The translations under genes were made by a program, and so were the position numbers. From Deltaproteobacteria bacterium (GTDB taxonomy: Bacteria > Desulfobacterota > DSM-4660 > Desulfatiglandales > HGW-15): 14,471 bases of DNA. Below the pieces are notes generated by a model. That model had not been told where the DNA came from, did no database searches, and saw only the letters and a list, made by a program, of their open reading frames with translations. Below, one piece after another: positions 6,084 through 12,847 of the stretch. Where the stretch lies: positions 1 through 14,471 of the forward strand of contig JAFGDF010000120.1 in NCBI GenBank assembly GCA_016932235.1. The letters run 5' to 3'. The stretch's first letter is position 1. Each line of letters starts with the position of its first letter.

Positions 6084-6120
6084 AAAAAGGCCCAGCCGAT
6101 CGTGGTGACCGACTGGGCCT
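6084..6120 (-). terminator. Strong intrinsic terminator in the leader of the annealing-protein gene
   Basis: Minus RNA from 6120 to 6088 forms a 13-bp stem (arm AGGCCCAGUCGGU) with two wobble pairs and a 7-base loop, followed by TTTTT. It ends about 42 bases before ATG 6042. Confidence 0.85.
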
Positions 6121-6153
6121 GGTTATGGGGTTATGCGGATACACTTCCGCCTT

Positions 6154-6185
6154 CTTAAAAACTTTTTAAGTATTCACCTCCTTTC
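6154..6185 (-). other. Orphan ribosome site beside a 17-bp palindrome
   Basis: GAAAGGAGGTGAAT (minus strand, 6185-6172) is almost identical to the ribosome site of the next gene upstream (before 6488), but the frame behind it stops at once (TAA). Next to it lies CTTAAAAACTTTTTAAG (6154-6170), a perfect palindrome around a central C. This could be the scar of a deleted gene or a regulatory leader. Confidence 0.45.
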
Positions 6186-6221
6186 AATGTTTTGTTGATA
6201 CGGATTTAGAGAGCCGAAAGA

Positions 6222-6488
6222 TCAGAACTGATTAAAGCAGGCAAGATGTCCAGGGAAATCCTTTTCGATTGCCCTGTCAATCTCCTCCTGGGTGGCATCT
6301 GTATCATTACACATATAGCAGGGACGGCACATAATAAGTCCTGTGGAGCTTTTGCGTGCCTGCTCAGGTTTCATCTCTTCCGAGCAAGCCTGGCAAAAGA
6401 TGTAGCTCAGTTTCCTGGCATTCATATTACGGTAGATTTCTGCGATCTCCCAGTCGGACAGCCTGGCTTCTTCACATTTGTAAGGCAT
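6222..6488 (-). CDS. Cys-rich small protein with zinc-finger-like pairs, 88 aa
   Basis: The protein has CQAC at about residues 32-35, CRPCYMC at about 54-60 and one late Cys, arranged like a treble-clef or zinc-ribbon pair separated by KPEQARKSSTGLIM. The N-terminus contains a helix (LSDWEIAEIYRNMNARKL). It has no membrane segment and I recognise no family. A full AAAGGAGGTGA ribosome site supports ATG 6488. It is the first gene of the minus-strand array, with a hairpin and an 18-bp palindrome in its upstream region. It could therefore be a regulator of the array, but no feature proves that. Confidence 0.65.
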   Translation of the reverse strand: MPYKCEEARLSDWEIAEIYRNMNARKLSYIFCQACSEEMKPEQARKSSTGLIMCRPCYMCNDTDATQEEIDRAIEKDFPGHLACFNQF

Positions 6489-6568
6489 ATTAATTCACCT
6501 CCTTTCTTGACTTGGATATTTCAAAACTGGATGAGAGAGAAATCTCTCAAGATGTGAGGGTTGAATGG

Positions 6569-6586
6569 TTTATCGCATGCGATAAA
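6569..6586. promoter_or_regulatory. 18-bp perfect palindrome, candidate operator
   Basis: TTTATCGCATGCGATAAA is perfectly self-complementary and lies 81 bases before the start of the first array gene (ATG 6488). Such dyads are typical of dimeric repressor sites. No matching second copy was noticed and the binding protein is unknown. The small helix-Cys protein at 3684-3878 is one possible candidate. Confidence 0.5.
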
Positions 6587-7080
6587 TCTGATTTGCGGAT
6601 GGAGAAAGACAATCTGACAAGGGGGGCATAGCGCCCTATATTAATTGAAATGGATATAAGGATGCTTAAATACCCTTTACCAGCTTGTCACACACACAGG
6701 CCTGATTTCATGATGTCGATTATGATTACAAAAAATGAAGGATAAGATTTTTAGGAATGCTTAAAAAAGGGACCCTAAAATAATATGCGGAGCTATTTCA
6801 AACATAATGACCATGATGCCGAAAGTCGAAAGGGGAAACCCCCTAAATACGAATAAATTTGAATTGATAAAATAAAGGAAGGGGTAAGTATGGGTCTGGT
6901 GGCGTTCGTCGATTGTGGGCCAAATATGAGCTTCTAAATGGCTGATTATGCAGTAAATGCAAGCAGTTACGGTAGTAAATAATCATATCTTCTTGTTCAT
7001 TATCCACCTGATTATATTCTTCGCCTGATTCATCTCATGTGTGTGGTCTGGCTTACAGCTAACTGAAAGAGGATAGTGGG

Positions 7081-7179
7081 ATGTGGTCTGGTTTTGGTGT
7101 GCTGATTGATCATGAGGATGATATTTCTATGCTATATGATACTAATACTATCGCCGGGATGACTTATGGATTGTATTGA
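7081..7179 (+). CDS. Very short ORF, doubtful (32 aa)
   Basis: ATG at 7081 follows AGAGGATAGTGGG, which contains a fair ribosome site. The frame runs 32 codons (starting MWSGFGVLIDHEDDISMLYD) to TGA. The preceding copy of the repeat TGTGGTCTGG reads WSG in its own frame, ending at a stop after GLQLTERG, so the area may hold duplicated or decayed coding sequence. There is no family match and it may be noise. Confidence 0.2.
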   Translation: MWSGFGVLIDHEDDISMLYDTNTIAGMTYGLY

Positions 7180-7251
7180 TTGGAATAATTAGCTATCCTT
7201 CAACTATATTTTAATATATTTCTGTGCTATTTTAAAATGTCCGCAAAAAAA

Positions 7252-7593
7252 TTAATACATCGGCTTTATTTTTTTTCTTTCTATCAATTCGATCAAGGCC
7301 GGGAGGTCTTTCATTTGCTCTGAACACCAGGGGACAAGTTCTATTTCTGTCTCGATAGCAAAAGGCCCCAAGAGCTGATAAAACCAGAAATATTGCGAAC
7401 CCCAGTAATCCCAGAACTCGCTCCAGTCTATTTTCTTGGATTCAAAATTCTCAAAATTATCATCCCACTTTGACCAGACCTCCTCCCAGCCTTCCACCCC
7501 ATCATAATGGAAGATCTTTCTGTCAGTTGCCCATATCGCAAAAGGTTTCTTCTGCTCCATATCCCACCATATACCAAATTCTACCCTTGTCAT
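7252..7593 (-). CDS. Tryptophan-rich acidic hypothetical protein, 113 aa
   Basis: I do not recognise this protein. It contains about 11 Trp in 113 residues plus many Phe and Tyr (for example GIWWD, EGWEEVWSKWDD, DWSEFWDYWG, YFWFYQ) and many acidic residues. It ends with a helix, LPALIELIERKKIKPMY. It has no signal peptide or membrane segment. The second ATG (7593, MTRVEF) is chosen because GGGAGGG at 7601-7607 lies about 7 bases upstream. ATG 7599 would be only one base away from that site. The gene starts 13 bases after the stop of the 126-aa gene, so the two form an operon. Acidic, aromatic-rich small proteins include some immunity proteins and DNA mimics, but there is no direct evidence for either role. 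Confidence 0.62.
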   Translation of the reverse strand: MTRVEFGIWWDMEQKKPFAIWATDRKIFHYDGVEGWEEVWSKWDDNFENFESKKIDWSEFWDYWGSQYFWFYQLLGPFAIETEIELVPWCSEQMKDLPALIELIERKKIKPMY

Positions 7594-7606
7594 CGCCATT
7601 CCCTCC

Positions 7607-7987
7607 CTATATGAGGCATTGGTGAATTGAGTCTTTCCCGCCGCATCTCCGCCTGCCATCCCTCATAGAAAAAAGATTTTTTTCTTTTTCCCAACGTTTG
7701 AAAACAGAGATTGCTTCTCTGTCTATCTCCTCAAACCTGCCAATCATAATGAGCCTTCCGATCTGATCGACGTATTCACATCCCGTGCTATTCATGACAA
7801 GGTTCTCAACAACACTGTCATGGAAGTCCTGAGGCCCATCAGGAAAGACTGGATAATACACAATCCAATTCTTATCAACAATAAAAGCTCCTCCCAGTTC
7901 ATATCTGTAAAACCTCTGGACCTGTGGTTCCTCCATGACATAGATCAGGCTTCCTTGTTCTGCCAATTGTATTATTCGCTCTACCAT
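7607..7987 (-). CDS. Hypothetical protein, 126 aa, first gene of the orphan pair
   Basis: I cannot assign a family. The N-terminal half is rich in strands (GSLIYVMEEPQVQRFYRYELGGAFIVDKNWIVYYPVFPDGP, split around residue 25), followed by helices (HDSVVENLVMNS, FEEIDREAISVFKRWEKEKN) and a basic tail (RDGRRRCGGKDS). It has no membrane segment. GAAGGTGA lies about 6 bases before ATG 7987. It is read divergently from the NERD pair and shares a 308-base intergenic region with it, so it could be co-inherited as part of the same cargo module. Confidence 0.62.
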   Translation of the reverse strand: MVERIIQLAEQGSLIYVMEEPQVQRFYRYELGGAFIVDKNWIVYYPVFPDGPQDFHDSVVENLVMNSTGCEYVDQIGRLIMIGRFEEIDREAISVFKRWEKEKNLFSMRDGRRRCGGKDSIHQCLI

Positions 7988-8206
7988 ATCTTCACCTTCT
8001 CATTTTGAATACGAAAAAAAATCCTCAAACGCTCCCATCAGGCATCTTCGAAAACCTGACAATCCAGCGGACGACTTACAGCAGCTGCTAATCAGCATCG
8101 TTAAAGTTCCTACTTCTGATATTAGTTACAAGCCAGTTTTTAATCCGAATACTTACAACTACTTTACAATACCTTCCAGCCACAATATTCTGTTATTGAA
8201 ATATAT

Positions 8207-8235
8207 TTGACACACAATGGTAACTTTTATATACT
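8207..8235 (+). promoter_or_regulatory. Near-consensus sigma-70 promoter of the NERD operon
   Basis: TTGACA (8207-8212) and TATACT (8230-8235) are separated by the ideal 17 bp, which predicts a transcript start near 8242. The start codon is 54 bases further on. This is the best promoter in the window. It suggests that basal expression is high unless something represses it. Confidence 0.75.
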
Positions 8236-8264
8236 CTGTTCATAAAAAGCGAGTTCTTATCATA

Positions 8265-8281
8265 TATAATATCATATTATA
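8265..8281. promoter_or_regulatory. 17-bp palindrome in the 5' leader of the NERD operon
   Basis: TATAATATCATATTATA is a perfect dyad around a central C, about 23 bases past the predicted transcript start and 14 bases before the ATG. It could be an operator or a weak RNA hairpin covering the initiation region. AT-rich sequence makes chance dyads more likely. Confidence 0.45.
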
Positions 8282-8295
8282 CATATAAATTCGCC

Positions 8296-10194
8296 ATGGC
8301 CCTGATCTTTCCAGAAAATTCTTCCCTTGATCACAATATACCCACTCGACACAAAGAGCTCCTCCTCCTTCTTGAAGAGCTCCTCTCCGATGAGTGGGAA
8401 TGCCATGTGTACATTACCCAGGGTGGCATATCCCACTTTATTGTCACGAGTCCAGAACTCGGAGTCCTTTTCTTGAAAGTAGTGAGCGAGCCGGCAGGTA
8501 GGATGCAATCTCTTGTTGAGCACATGTTACTTTTGGGAAAGCTCTCCGTAGAAACAATGAAGCAACACATGCTGCGGGATACAGATCTTACTATCGAAGA
8601 CAGGAGCCTCAAATTCGCTGTTGGATTCGGGCTGATTTTCTCTGAGGCCAGCAGGAGAGAGGTCCACATGAGGATTCCATCCGCTTCCTCTCAGTACACA
8701 TTGTTTTGGGATGAACTGGATGAAATGGACGATAATTCCAGGCAATTGGAGGACCGCCTCCTTGCCATGGTGGAATCAGCGAAGTTTGAAGACCTCGACG
8801 ACACTATACTAAAAAGCATTCGTTTACGAATCCGTTCACTGCCAACCGACCTTGGGGCATTGCCTCCTTTCCAATCGCCGGCAGATTTTACAGATTCAAA
8901 GGACCGATCCAGTACTTTGAAAAAGATCAGCAGACCCAAACTTAAGTCCGGTGATTCCGGCCTAGGTCAAGTTCAGTCGGAACAGCTGATGGCTCCAAAG
9001 GAAAGCCAAGCAGAGGTGTATGGCAACATCGCTGTTCTAAATGCACAATTGATTAGCCGACAATTGAAGGACATACTGGCACATATATTCACTGTGATGG
9101 AACCGAACAGCGGACTTGAAGGCATCGACTTTAGAGACGACGAAACGACGAACGGTAAAGATGTGATTGTGCATCTCAGTTTCCACACAACAACTATGGT
9201 TGCCGAGATAAAATTGATGAGTTTTTTCAACGATGCTTTCAACGCGGTGGTGAACAATACAGAAGACCAAATCTCGATCATCTGCCATATCTGGGAACAC
9301 ATGCTTGTTGCCATTTTCGTAATAACACGGATGGCACGGTATACTAGGGGCAAAGTAGCAAGAGGTATCGCTCATGATGAGATCAAATTCCGGAAAAGGA
9401 TGATCAAAGAGACAACAATTTGGGCAACCCAAAGGATGAAGGATCTTGCTAAAGAGTTTCCAGTCGAGCCGCCACATATTGATGAAGATCCCTTTTTCGG
9501 GCCACTGATCAAAACCACGATGCAGGAGATGATGGAACAGAGAGATTCATTGCAAAATGCTGCATCTAATCAAAAACAGTTGCTCGATGAAGGAATACAA
9601 TTTCGAGACGAAGAGAGTAATGTGCAATTTGTGTCCTTCAGGGAGTATCTGAGGTTCTTTAGTGATGACAAAGACGATCCTTCATGGGACACACGGAAGC
9701 AAGAGCTTGGCGCTTCAGGCGACAAGGTCAAAAATGGGACGCCAAAGGAAGAAGAAGGCGAGGGAAGGACCGCCGTTAAAACTCTAGTGGTCCCATTCGT
9801 CAGACACCTCGAATTTTTGGGGTATCAACTTGAAGATGTAAGAGTCAGAGGACCGGGTATGGCCACATATGATTTAATACATCGGACGAGATCGCCAATA
9901 TCTCTCTATTCTCTTAATTTTGGCAATATTAGCTTCATTATTCTGAAATGCTATTTGAACTTTGACAAATCTGAGATTGTGGCCAAATACAACGATGTAT
10001 TGATGGCACTCAATGAAGTTAACAGAAGTTCACGCACCACCTGTTATATATCTGAAGAGTGTGGCATAGAGCTTCAAACCTGCTTCTCCAGTCGGTATTT
10101 CAACAAGGCTGACTTTAATTACACTTTTCAAGGCTTCTACAGAAATACTGTAGAAGCCCGACAGCGCATTGGCGAGACATTGCAGAAATCCTAA
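8296..10194 (+). CDS. Degenerate NERD-like protein with extra C-terminal domain, 632 aa
   Basis: Residues 1-183 align collinearly with the NERD region of the next gene product. Shared blocks are MAxxxP at the start, PELGxLxL (53-60 here), LKFxxGxG (105-112), the FxDEL segment near 137-141, and RLLxM...F(D/E)xLDD (154-169). The catalytic pattern is gone: Asp50 of the partner is His47 here, and the E-x-K of LILEEK is LFLKVV, giving Lys61 and Val63. Residues 190-490 are partly low-complexity and partly helical, without a known motif. The last 140 residues (about 493-632) end in a pattern (YNDVLMALNEVNRSSRTTCYI, split near residue 580) reminiscent of YbjN/type III chaperone-like domains. No Shine-Dalgarno precedes the ATG, but the N-terminal match with the paralogue supports it. 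The likely role is a regulatory or targeting partner of the helicase. Confidence 0.8.
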   Translation: MALIFPENSSLDHNIPTRHKELLLLLEELLSDEWECHVYITQGGISHFIVTSPELGVLFLKVVSEPAGRMQSLVEHMLLLGKLSVETMKQHMLRDTDLTIEDRSLKFAVGFGLIFSEASRREVHMRIPSASSQYTLFWDELDEMDDNSRQLEDRLLAMVESAKFEDLDDTILKSIRLRIRSLPTDLGALPPFQSPADFTDSKDRSSTLKKISRPKLKSGDSGLGQVQSEQLMAPKESQAEVYGNIAVLNAQLISRQLKDILAHIFTVMEPNSGLEGIDFRDDETTNGKDVIVHLSFHTTTMVAEIKLMSFFNDAFNAVVNNTEDQISIICHIWEHMLVAIFVITRMARYTRGKVARGIAHDEIKFRKRMIKETTIWATQRMKDLAKEFPVEPPHIDEDPFFGPLIKTTMQEMMEQRDSLQNAASNQKQLLDEGIQFRDEESNVQFVSFREYLRFFSDDKDDPSWDTRKQELGASGDKVKNGTPKEEEGEGRTAVKTLVVPFVRHLEFLGYQLEDVRVRGPGMATYDLIHRTRSPISLYSLNFGNISFIILKCYLNFDKSEIVAKYNDVLMALNEVNRSSRTTCYISEECGIELQTCFSSRYFNKADFNYTFQGFYRNTVEARQRIGETLQKS

Positions 10195-10251
10195 CGCCAA
10201 TCACGATACATTGAATCCGCTGAAAAGGACGAAATCCCCTTTTGATGCAGT

Positions 10252-10268
10252 CAATCACGGTGATTTTT
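10252..10268 (+). other. Small dyad and T-run between the NERD genes
   Basis: AATCAC-G-GTGATT (10253-10265) is followed by a T tract. CAATCACGAT at 10198-10207 repeats the left arm. A weak AAAAGG/CCTTTT pair (10223-10243) lies between them. The loop of one base is too short for a normal terminator, so this may instead be a protein site or a weak attenuator in the 111-base gap. Confidence 0.25.
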
Positions 10269-10305
10269 TAAGCCGATTGGAAAGGGAAAAGAAGGAGCAT
10301 ATGAC

Positions 10306-12096
10306 ATGGCCAAGATGATTCCTATGGACATTACCCACTTGCCGGTGAACACAAAGCGGAGTGAGAGAGCGCTGTACAGGATAATTGAAAAGCACACTCC
10401 CGACGATTGGATCTGCTACGCTGGACATAAACTTGTGACAGGGACAACCCCTGACTTTGTTCTTATGGGGCCGGAACTTGGGTTTCTTATTCTGGAAGAG
10501 AAGAGTATCCCGTTGAATTTGGTCAAGAGCCTGTCAAGTGAGAGGTGGACTGTTATCAGAGAAGGAGGTCCACAAGAAGAAACTCATCCTCTGCGACAAG
10601 CTAGGACTTACGCGGAAAAAGCCGCTGGGGAAATGAAGAGACACAGACGCCTTACTGATGATCGAGGGAGATTGAAATTCGTTTTCGGTCATGGCGTCGT
10701 TTTGTCGAGCATACGCCGTGAGGAGATGGCTCAGGGAAGTATCACCTTCTCCACGCCTCCAATAGCGACCTTCGAGCCTCATCTGGTCATATTTAGCGAT
10801 GAACTACCAAGAAAGGGACAAAAAGAAAGCGACTTCGCAGAACGACTGCTCAAAATGACCCGGCTGTTTCGCTTCGACAAGCTTGATGATGGAGATCTTC
10901 AAACAATAAGAAGCATGGTTTTCCCTGAATCGCGTGCGAGACCGCTTGTCGATGTATTGTTGGACCGCAATTCTGTTCTGGAAGCACTGACCGTTCAACA
11001 GGAGCAAATGGCAAGAGGTATTGGCAAGAATGACATTGTTCCTCACCGCCTGCTAAACGGCGTTGCTGGGTGTGGAAAGAGTATTATATTGAGGATAAGG
11101 ACTGCGGATGTAGCTGCCGCCAATCCAGACTGGAAAGTTCTGTTGACCTTTTTCACTCGCTCATTGAAGAAGTTTTTGTCAAAAGACATGCCGAGCAATG
11201 TGGATGTAATGACTATTGGACAATGCCTCTTCAAACAATGGAAAGGTCTGGGTTATGAAAATGGTGGGTTTGACAACCTGTCCGACGAGGGTTGGGCAAG
11301 GACTGTGCGAGACATTAAGGAGAAAGGGCTGTCAAAGGGGGTATATCAGGCCGTTTTTGTTGATGAATGCCAGGACCTCACTCCAGTTCAGGTTGATTTT
11401 ATGCGCCATGTTCTTTCTGAGAATGAGAACTGCGCCTTTTTCTGTGGCGATGCTGCCCAAAACATTTTCAGCAAGAAGCGGATTCGGTGGATCGATCACG
11501 GTTTTAAGTTCAGAGGGCGAACAAGTAATGCGACACTGTCCTTCAACTATAGAAATACCCGTGAAATCTTTGAGTTCGCGCTGGAATTCGTCAAGGAGCA
11601 AGTGCATAAGAATGATATAGAGGGGAGTGTGGTAGGGTTAAGTAAGAATCCATACCAGCATGTTGACTTTGAGAGAACTGGGGAGACGCCTGAAATGAGA
11701 GAGTTCTCCACGGCTGGTGACGAGATCCGTTGGATCTGCCATGAGATAGTTAGACTTGTCAGAGATGAGGAGATAGCTCCGGGAACCATCAGTATTATAC
11801 ATCCTAATGCCACACCCAGATTCAACAATGTAATCGCTCCTTATATCCAATCCATCGAGAATCAGGATATCCCGACATATTGGATTTCCAAGGATGAAAC
11901 GAGCAAGATTAACTTTGAATTGGGAATAAACAGAGTTGCGATCTCTACACCAAATTCTGCAAAAGGACTGGAATGGGACATTGTATTCATGCCATGCATT
12001 CATCGCTATTACGGCGATAGCCAGGACAACCTCCGCTTTGTGGCCGCCACGCGAGCACGCAATCTTCTCTATCCAAGCATACATCGTGAAGATTAG
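10306..12096 (+). CDS. NERD nuclease-UvrD/Rep-type SF1 helicase fusion, 596 aa
   Basis: The N-terminal NERD domain has Glu20, Asp50 (TTPDFVLMGPELG), E64-x-K66 (LILEEKS) and the HPLRQA helix (94-99), so its nuclease site appears intact. The SF1A helicase follows: Q-motif near 229-235, Walker A GVAGCGKS (252-259), motif Ia LTFFTRSLK, DECQ box at 353-356, motif III FCGDAAQ (379-385), motif IV with FNYRNTRE (413-420), motif V STPNSAKGLEWD (547-558) and motif VI VAATRARN (579-586). The protein ends soon after motif VI, so it is a compact helicase with small or absent 1B/2B insertions. It should unwind and cut DNA using ATP. GAAGGAG at 10291-10297 gives 8 bases of spacing to ATG 10306. It is the second gene of the pair after a 111-base gap. 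Confidence 0.9.
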   Translation: MAKMIPMDITHLPVNTKRSERALYRIIEKHTPDDWICYAGHKLVTGTTPDFVLMGPELGFLILEEKSIPLNLVKSLSSERWTVIREGGPQEETHPLRQARTYAEKAAGEMKRHRRLTDDRGRLKFVFGHGVVLSSIRREEMAQGSITFSTPPIATFEPHLVIFSDELPRKGQKESDFAERLLKMTRLFRFDKLDDGDLQTIRSMVFPESRARPLVDVLLDRNSVLEALTVQQEQMARGIGKNDIVPHRLLNGVAGCGKSIILRIRTADVAAANPDWKVLLTFFTRSLKKFLSKDMPSNVDVMTIGQCLFKQWKGLGYENGGFDNLSDEGWARTVRDIKEKGLSKGVYQAVFVDECQDLTPVQVDFMRHVLSENENCAFFCGDAAQNIFSKKRIRWIDHGFKFRGRTSNATLSFNYRNTREIFEFALEFVKEQVHKNDIEGSVVGLSKNPYQHVDFERTGETPEMREFSTAGDEIRWICHEIVRLVRDEEIAPGTISIIHPNATPRFNNVIAPYIQSIENQDIPTYWISKDETSKINFELGINRVAISTPNSAKGLEWDIVFMPCIHRYYGDSQDNLRFVAATRARNLLYPSIHRED

Positions 12097-12785
12097 GGTA
12101 TGGACAGTTTGAATTATAGATGTCTTTGGTTTGTCCTGATTGATTCGTTAGATACTTATGTCTTATTTCTATCTTATGGCTACCGGATGAATTGGAGGTA
12201 ATTATTGCTATTTTATTCCTGCTACTGGATCAAAAGGATAGAGATTATAGAGGGTGATGGTTATCCAGAAGATTGAAACAGATATGAAGGTATCTATCAT
12301 ACGGTGATTACTGATATAAATGTAATTTTTTTTGGGGCTTTTTATCGTTTTTATGGCTATTTTATCAAATGACCATCCATGGGAAATCGTTATTTATCCA
12401 GATAGGGTATCATTATCAGATGTTAGACTAGTTTGAAATTGCAAAGTGAATGATTTTGGCCGGTTAGATACACTCTTAACACTTATAAGACTGCTAGATT
12501 GTTTTTACCATTTTCAGGATAGTATAATCATAATGATGTTCTGTATGGTGCTTAATACACATAATGTTCATTTTTATTAAAAGTGCTAAATCAGGATCTT
12601 TATTTTTGGAAGGCCAAAATATATGGGATTAGAATAGGTTATTTGATTTCAAGCTGTGCCCAAATTGTGCCCGTCAAGGTCAAAAAAGTTCAAAAATTTC
12701 CAAACAAAACCAAAAATACAAAAAAATAATACAGTAAATTCAATATGTTGAAATTATTAAATTTACTGTTTTTCTACATGTTGCT
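12097..12785. other. AT-rich region between the NERD operon and the attachment site
   Basis: No convincing gene was found. A 23-codon frame from TTG 12205 (to 12276) has a perfect GGAGG with 6 bases of spacing, but the peptide (starting MLFYSCYWIKR) resembles nothing known. GATTAC/GTAATT with T8 (12306-12333) is a weak terminator candidate. TGTGCCC occurs twice within 18 bases near 12656-12673. A 10-bp inverted repeat precedes the tRNA fragment and is listed separately. GC content is visibly lower than in the neighbouring genes. Confidence 0.5.
12731..12774. terminator. Inverted repeat with A and T flanks beside the attachment site
   Basis: ACAGTAAATT (12731-12740) pairs with AATTTACTGT (12760-12769). 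A run of A lies before it and T5 after it, and a nested TTCAA/TTGAA pair sits in the loop. It could be a bidirectional terminator of the element or an arm-type recombinase site next to the crossover region. Confidence 0.45.
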
Positions 12786-12841
12786 CTCAAAATCCAGTGA
12801 GCCACAAGCTCGTGGGGGTTCAAGTCCCCCCTCCGGCACCA
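12786..12841 (+). other. 3' half of tRNA-Leu(CAA), attachment-site copy
   Basis: The sequence matches a tRNA-Leu from the anticodon loop onward: CTCAAAA (12786-12792, anticodon CAA), stem half TCCAG, a long variable arm (GCCACAAGCTC region), T-arm GGGGG-TTCAAGT-CCCCC, acceptor half CTCCGGC and ACCA. The 5' half is missing: the bases before the loop (TTGCT) do not pair with TCCAG and no D-arm precedes. Integrases commonly use this part of a tRNA as the att core, and an integrase remnant lies directly downstream. I read it as the distal att copy of an element extending to the left. It is not a functional tRNA. Confidence 0.85.
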
Positions 12842-12847
12842 GTAATA

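Larger units (their letters stand above)
6489..7251. other. AT-rich region without a convincing gene
   Basis: Features seen: a perfect 7-bp hairpin with a GAAA loop (6532-6549), an 18-bp palindrome (6569-6586), near repeats of ATGCTTAAA at 6662-6670 and about 6755-6763, and a small GGGG/CCCC hairpin (6831-6844). TGTGGTCTGG occurs twice, exactly 40 bp apart (7042 and 7082). Two very short plus-strand frames have fair ribosome sites: 15 codons at 6890-6937 (GGAAGGGG upstream, peptide MGLVAFVDCGPNMSF) and 32 codons at 7081-7179. No clear sigma-70 promoter for the minus-strand array was found. Confidence 0.5.
7988..8295. other. Divergent intergenic region of the orphan pair and the NERD operon
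   Basis: No gene was found in it. It holds the plus-strand promoter (8207-8235) and the 17-bp palindrome (8265-8281) described separately. The segment 8000-8200 has scattered homopolymer runs (eight A at about 8013-8020) and no strong hairpin. No good promoter for the minus-strand pair was identified. Confidence 0.5.

Noticed and set aside
6043..6144. GTG 6144 as the start of the annealing protein
   Set aside because: The extra 34 residues run through the terminator hairpin and look unlike protein (Pro, Ser and Arg rich). ATG 6042 has its own ribosome site.
7042..7091. Repeat TGTGGTCTGG, 40 bp apart, as iterons of an origin
   Set aside because: There are only two copies, with no replication-initiator gene and no AT-rich unwinding pattern that would set this place apart.
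7252..7987. Toxin-antitoxin pair
   Set aside because: The genes have the right spacing and size, but neither shows a recognisable toxin or DNA-binding antitoxin motif.
8331..9477. Several long minus-strand frames inside the NERD-like gene
   Set aside because: They are antisense to a gene validated by paralogy and promoter, lack ribosome sites and give Ser/Arg-rich, unprotein-like sequences.
11216..11620. Plus-strand 134-codon frame inside the helicase gene
   Set aside because: It overlaps helicase motifs that are all intact in the main frame, so it is a shadow frame.
12786..12841. Functional tRNA-Leu gene
   Set aside because: The 5' acceptor strand, D-arm and 5' anticodon stem are absent upstream, so only the 3' half exists.
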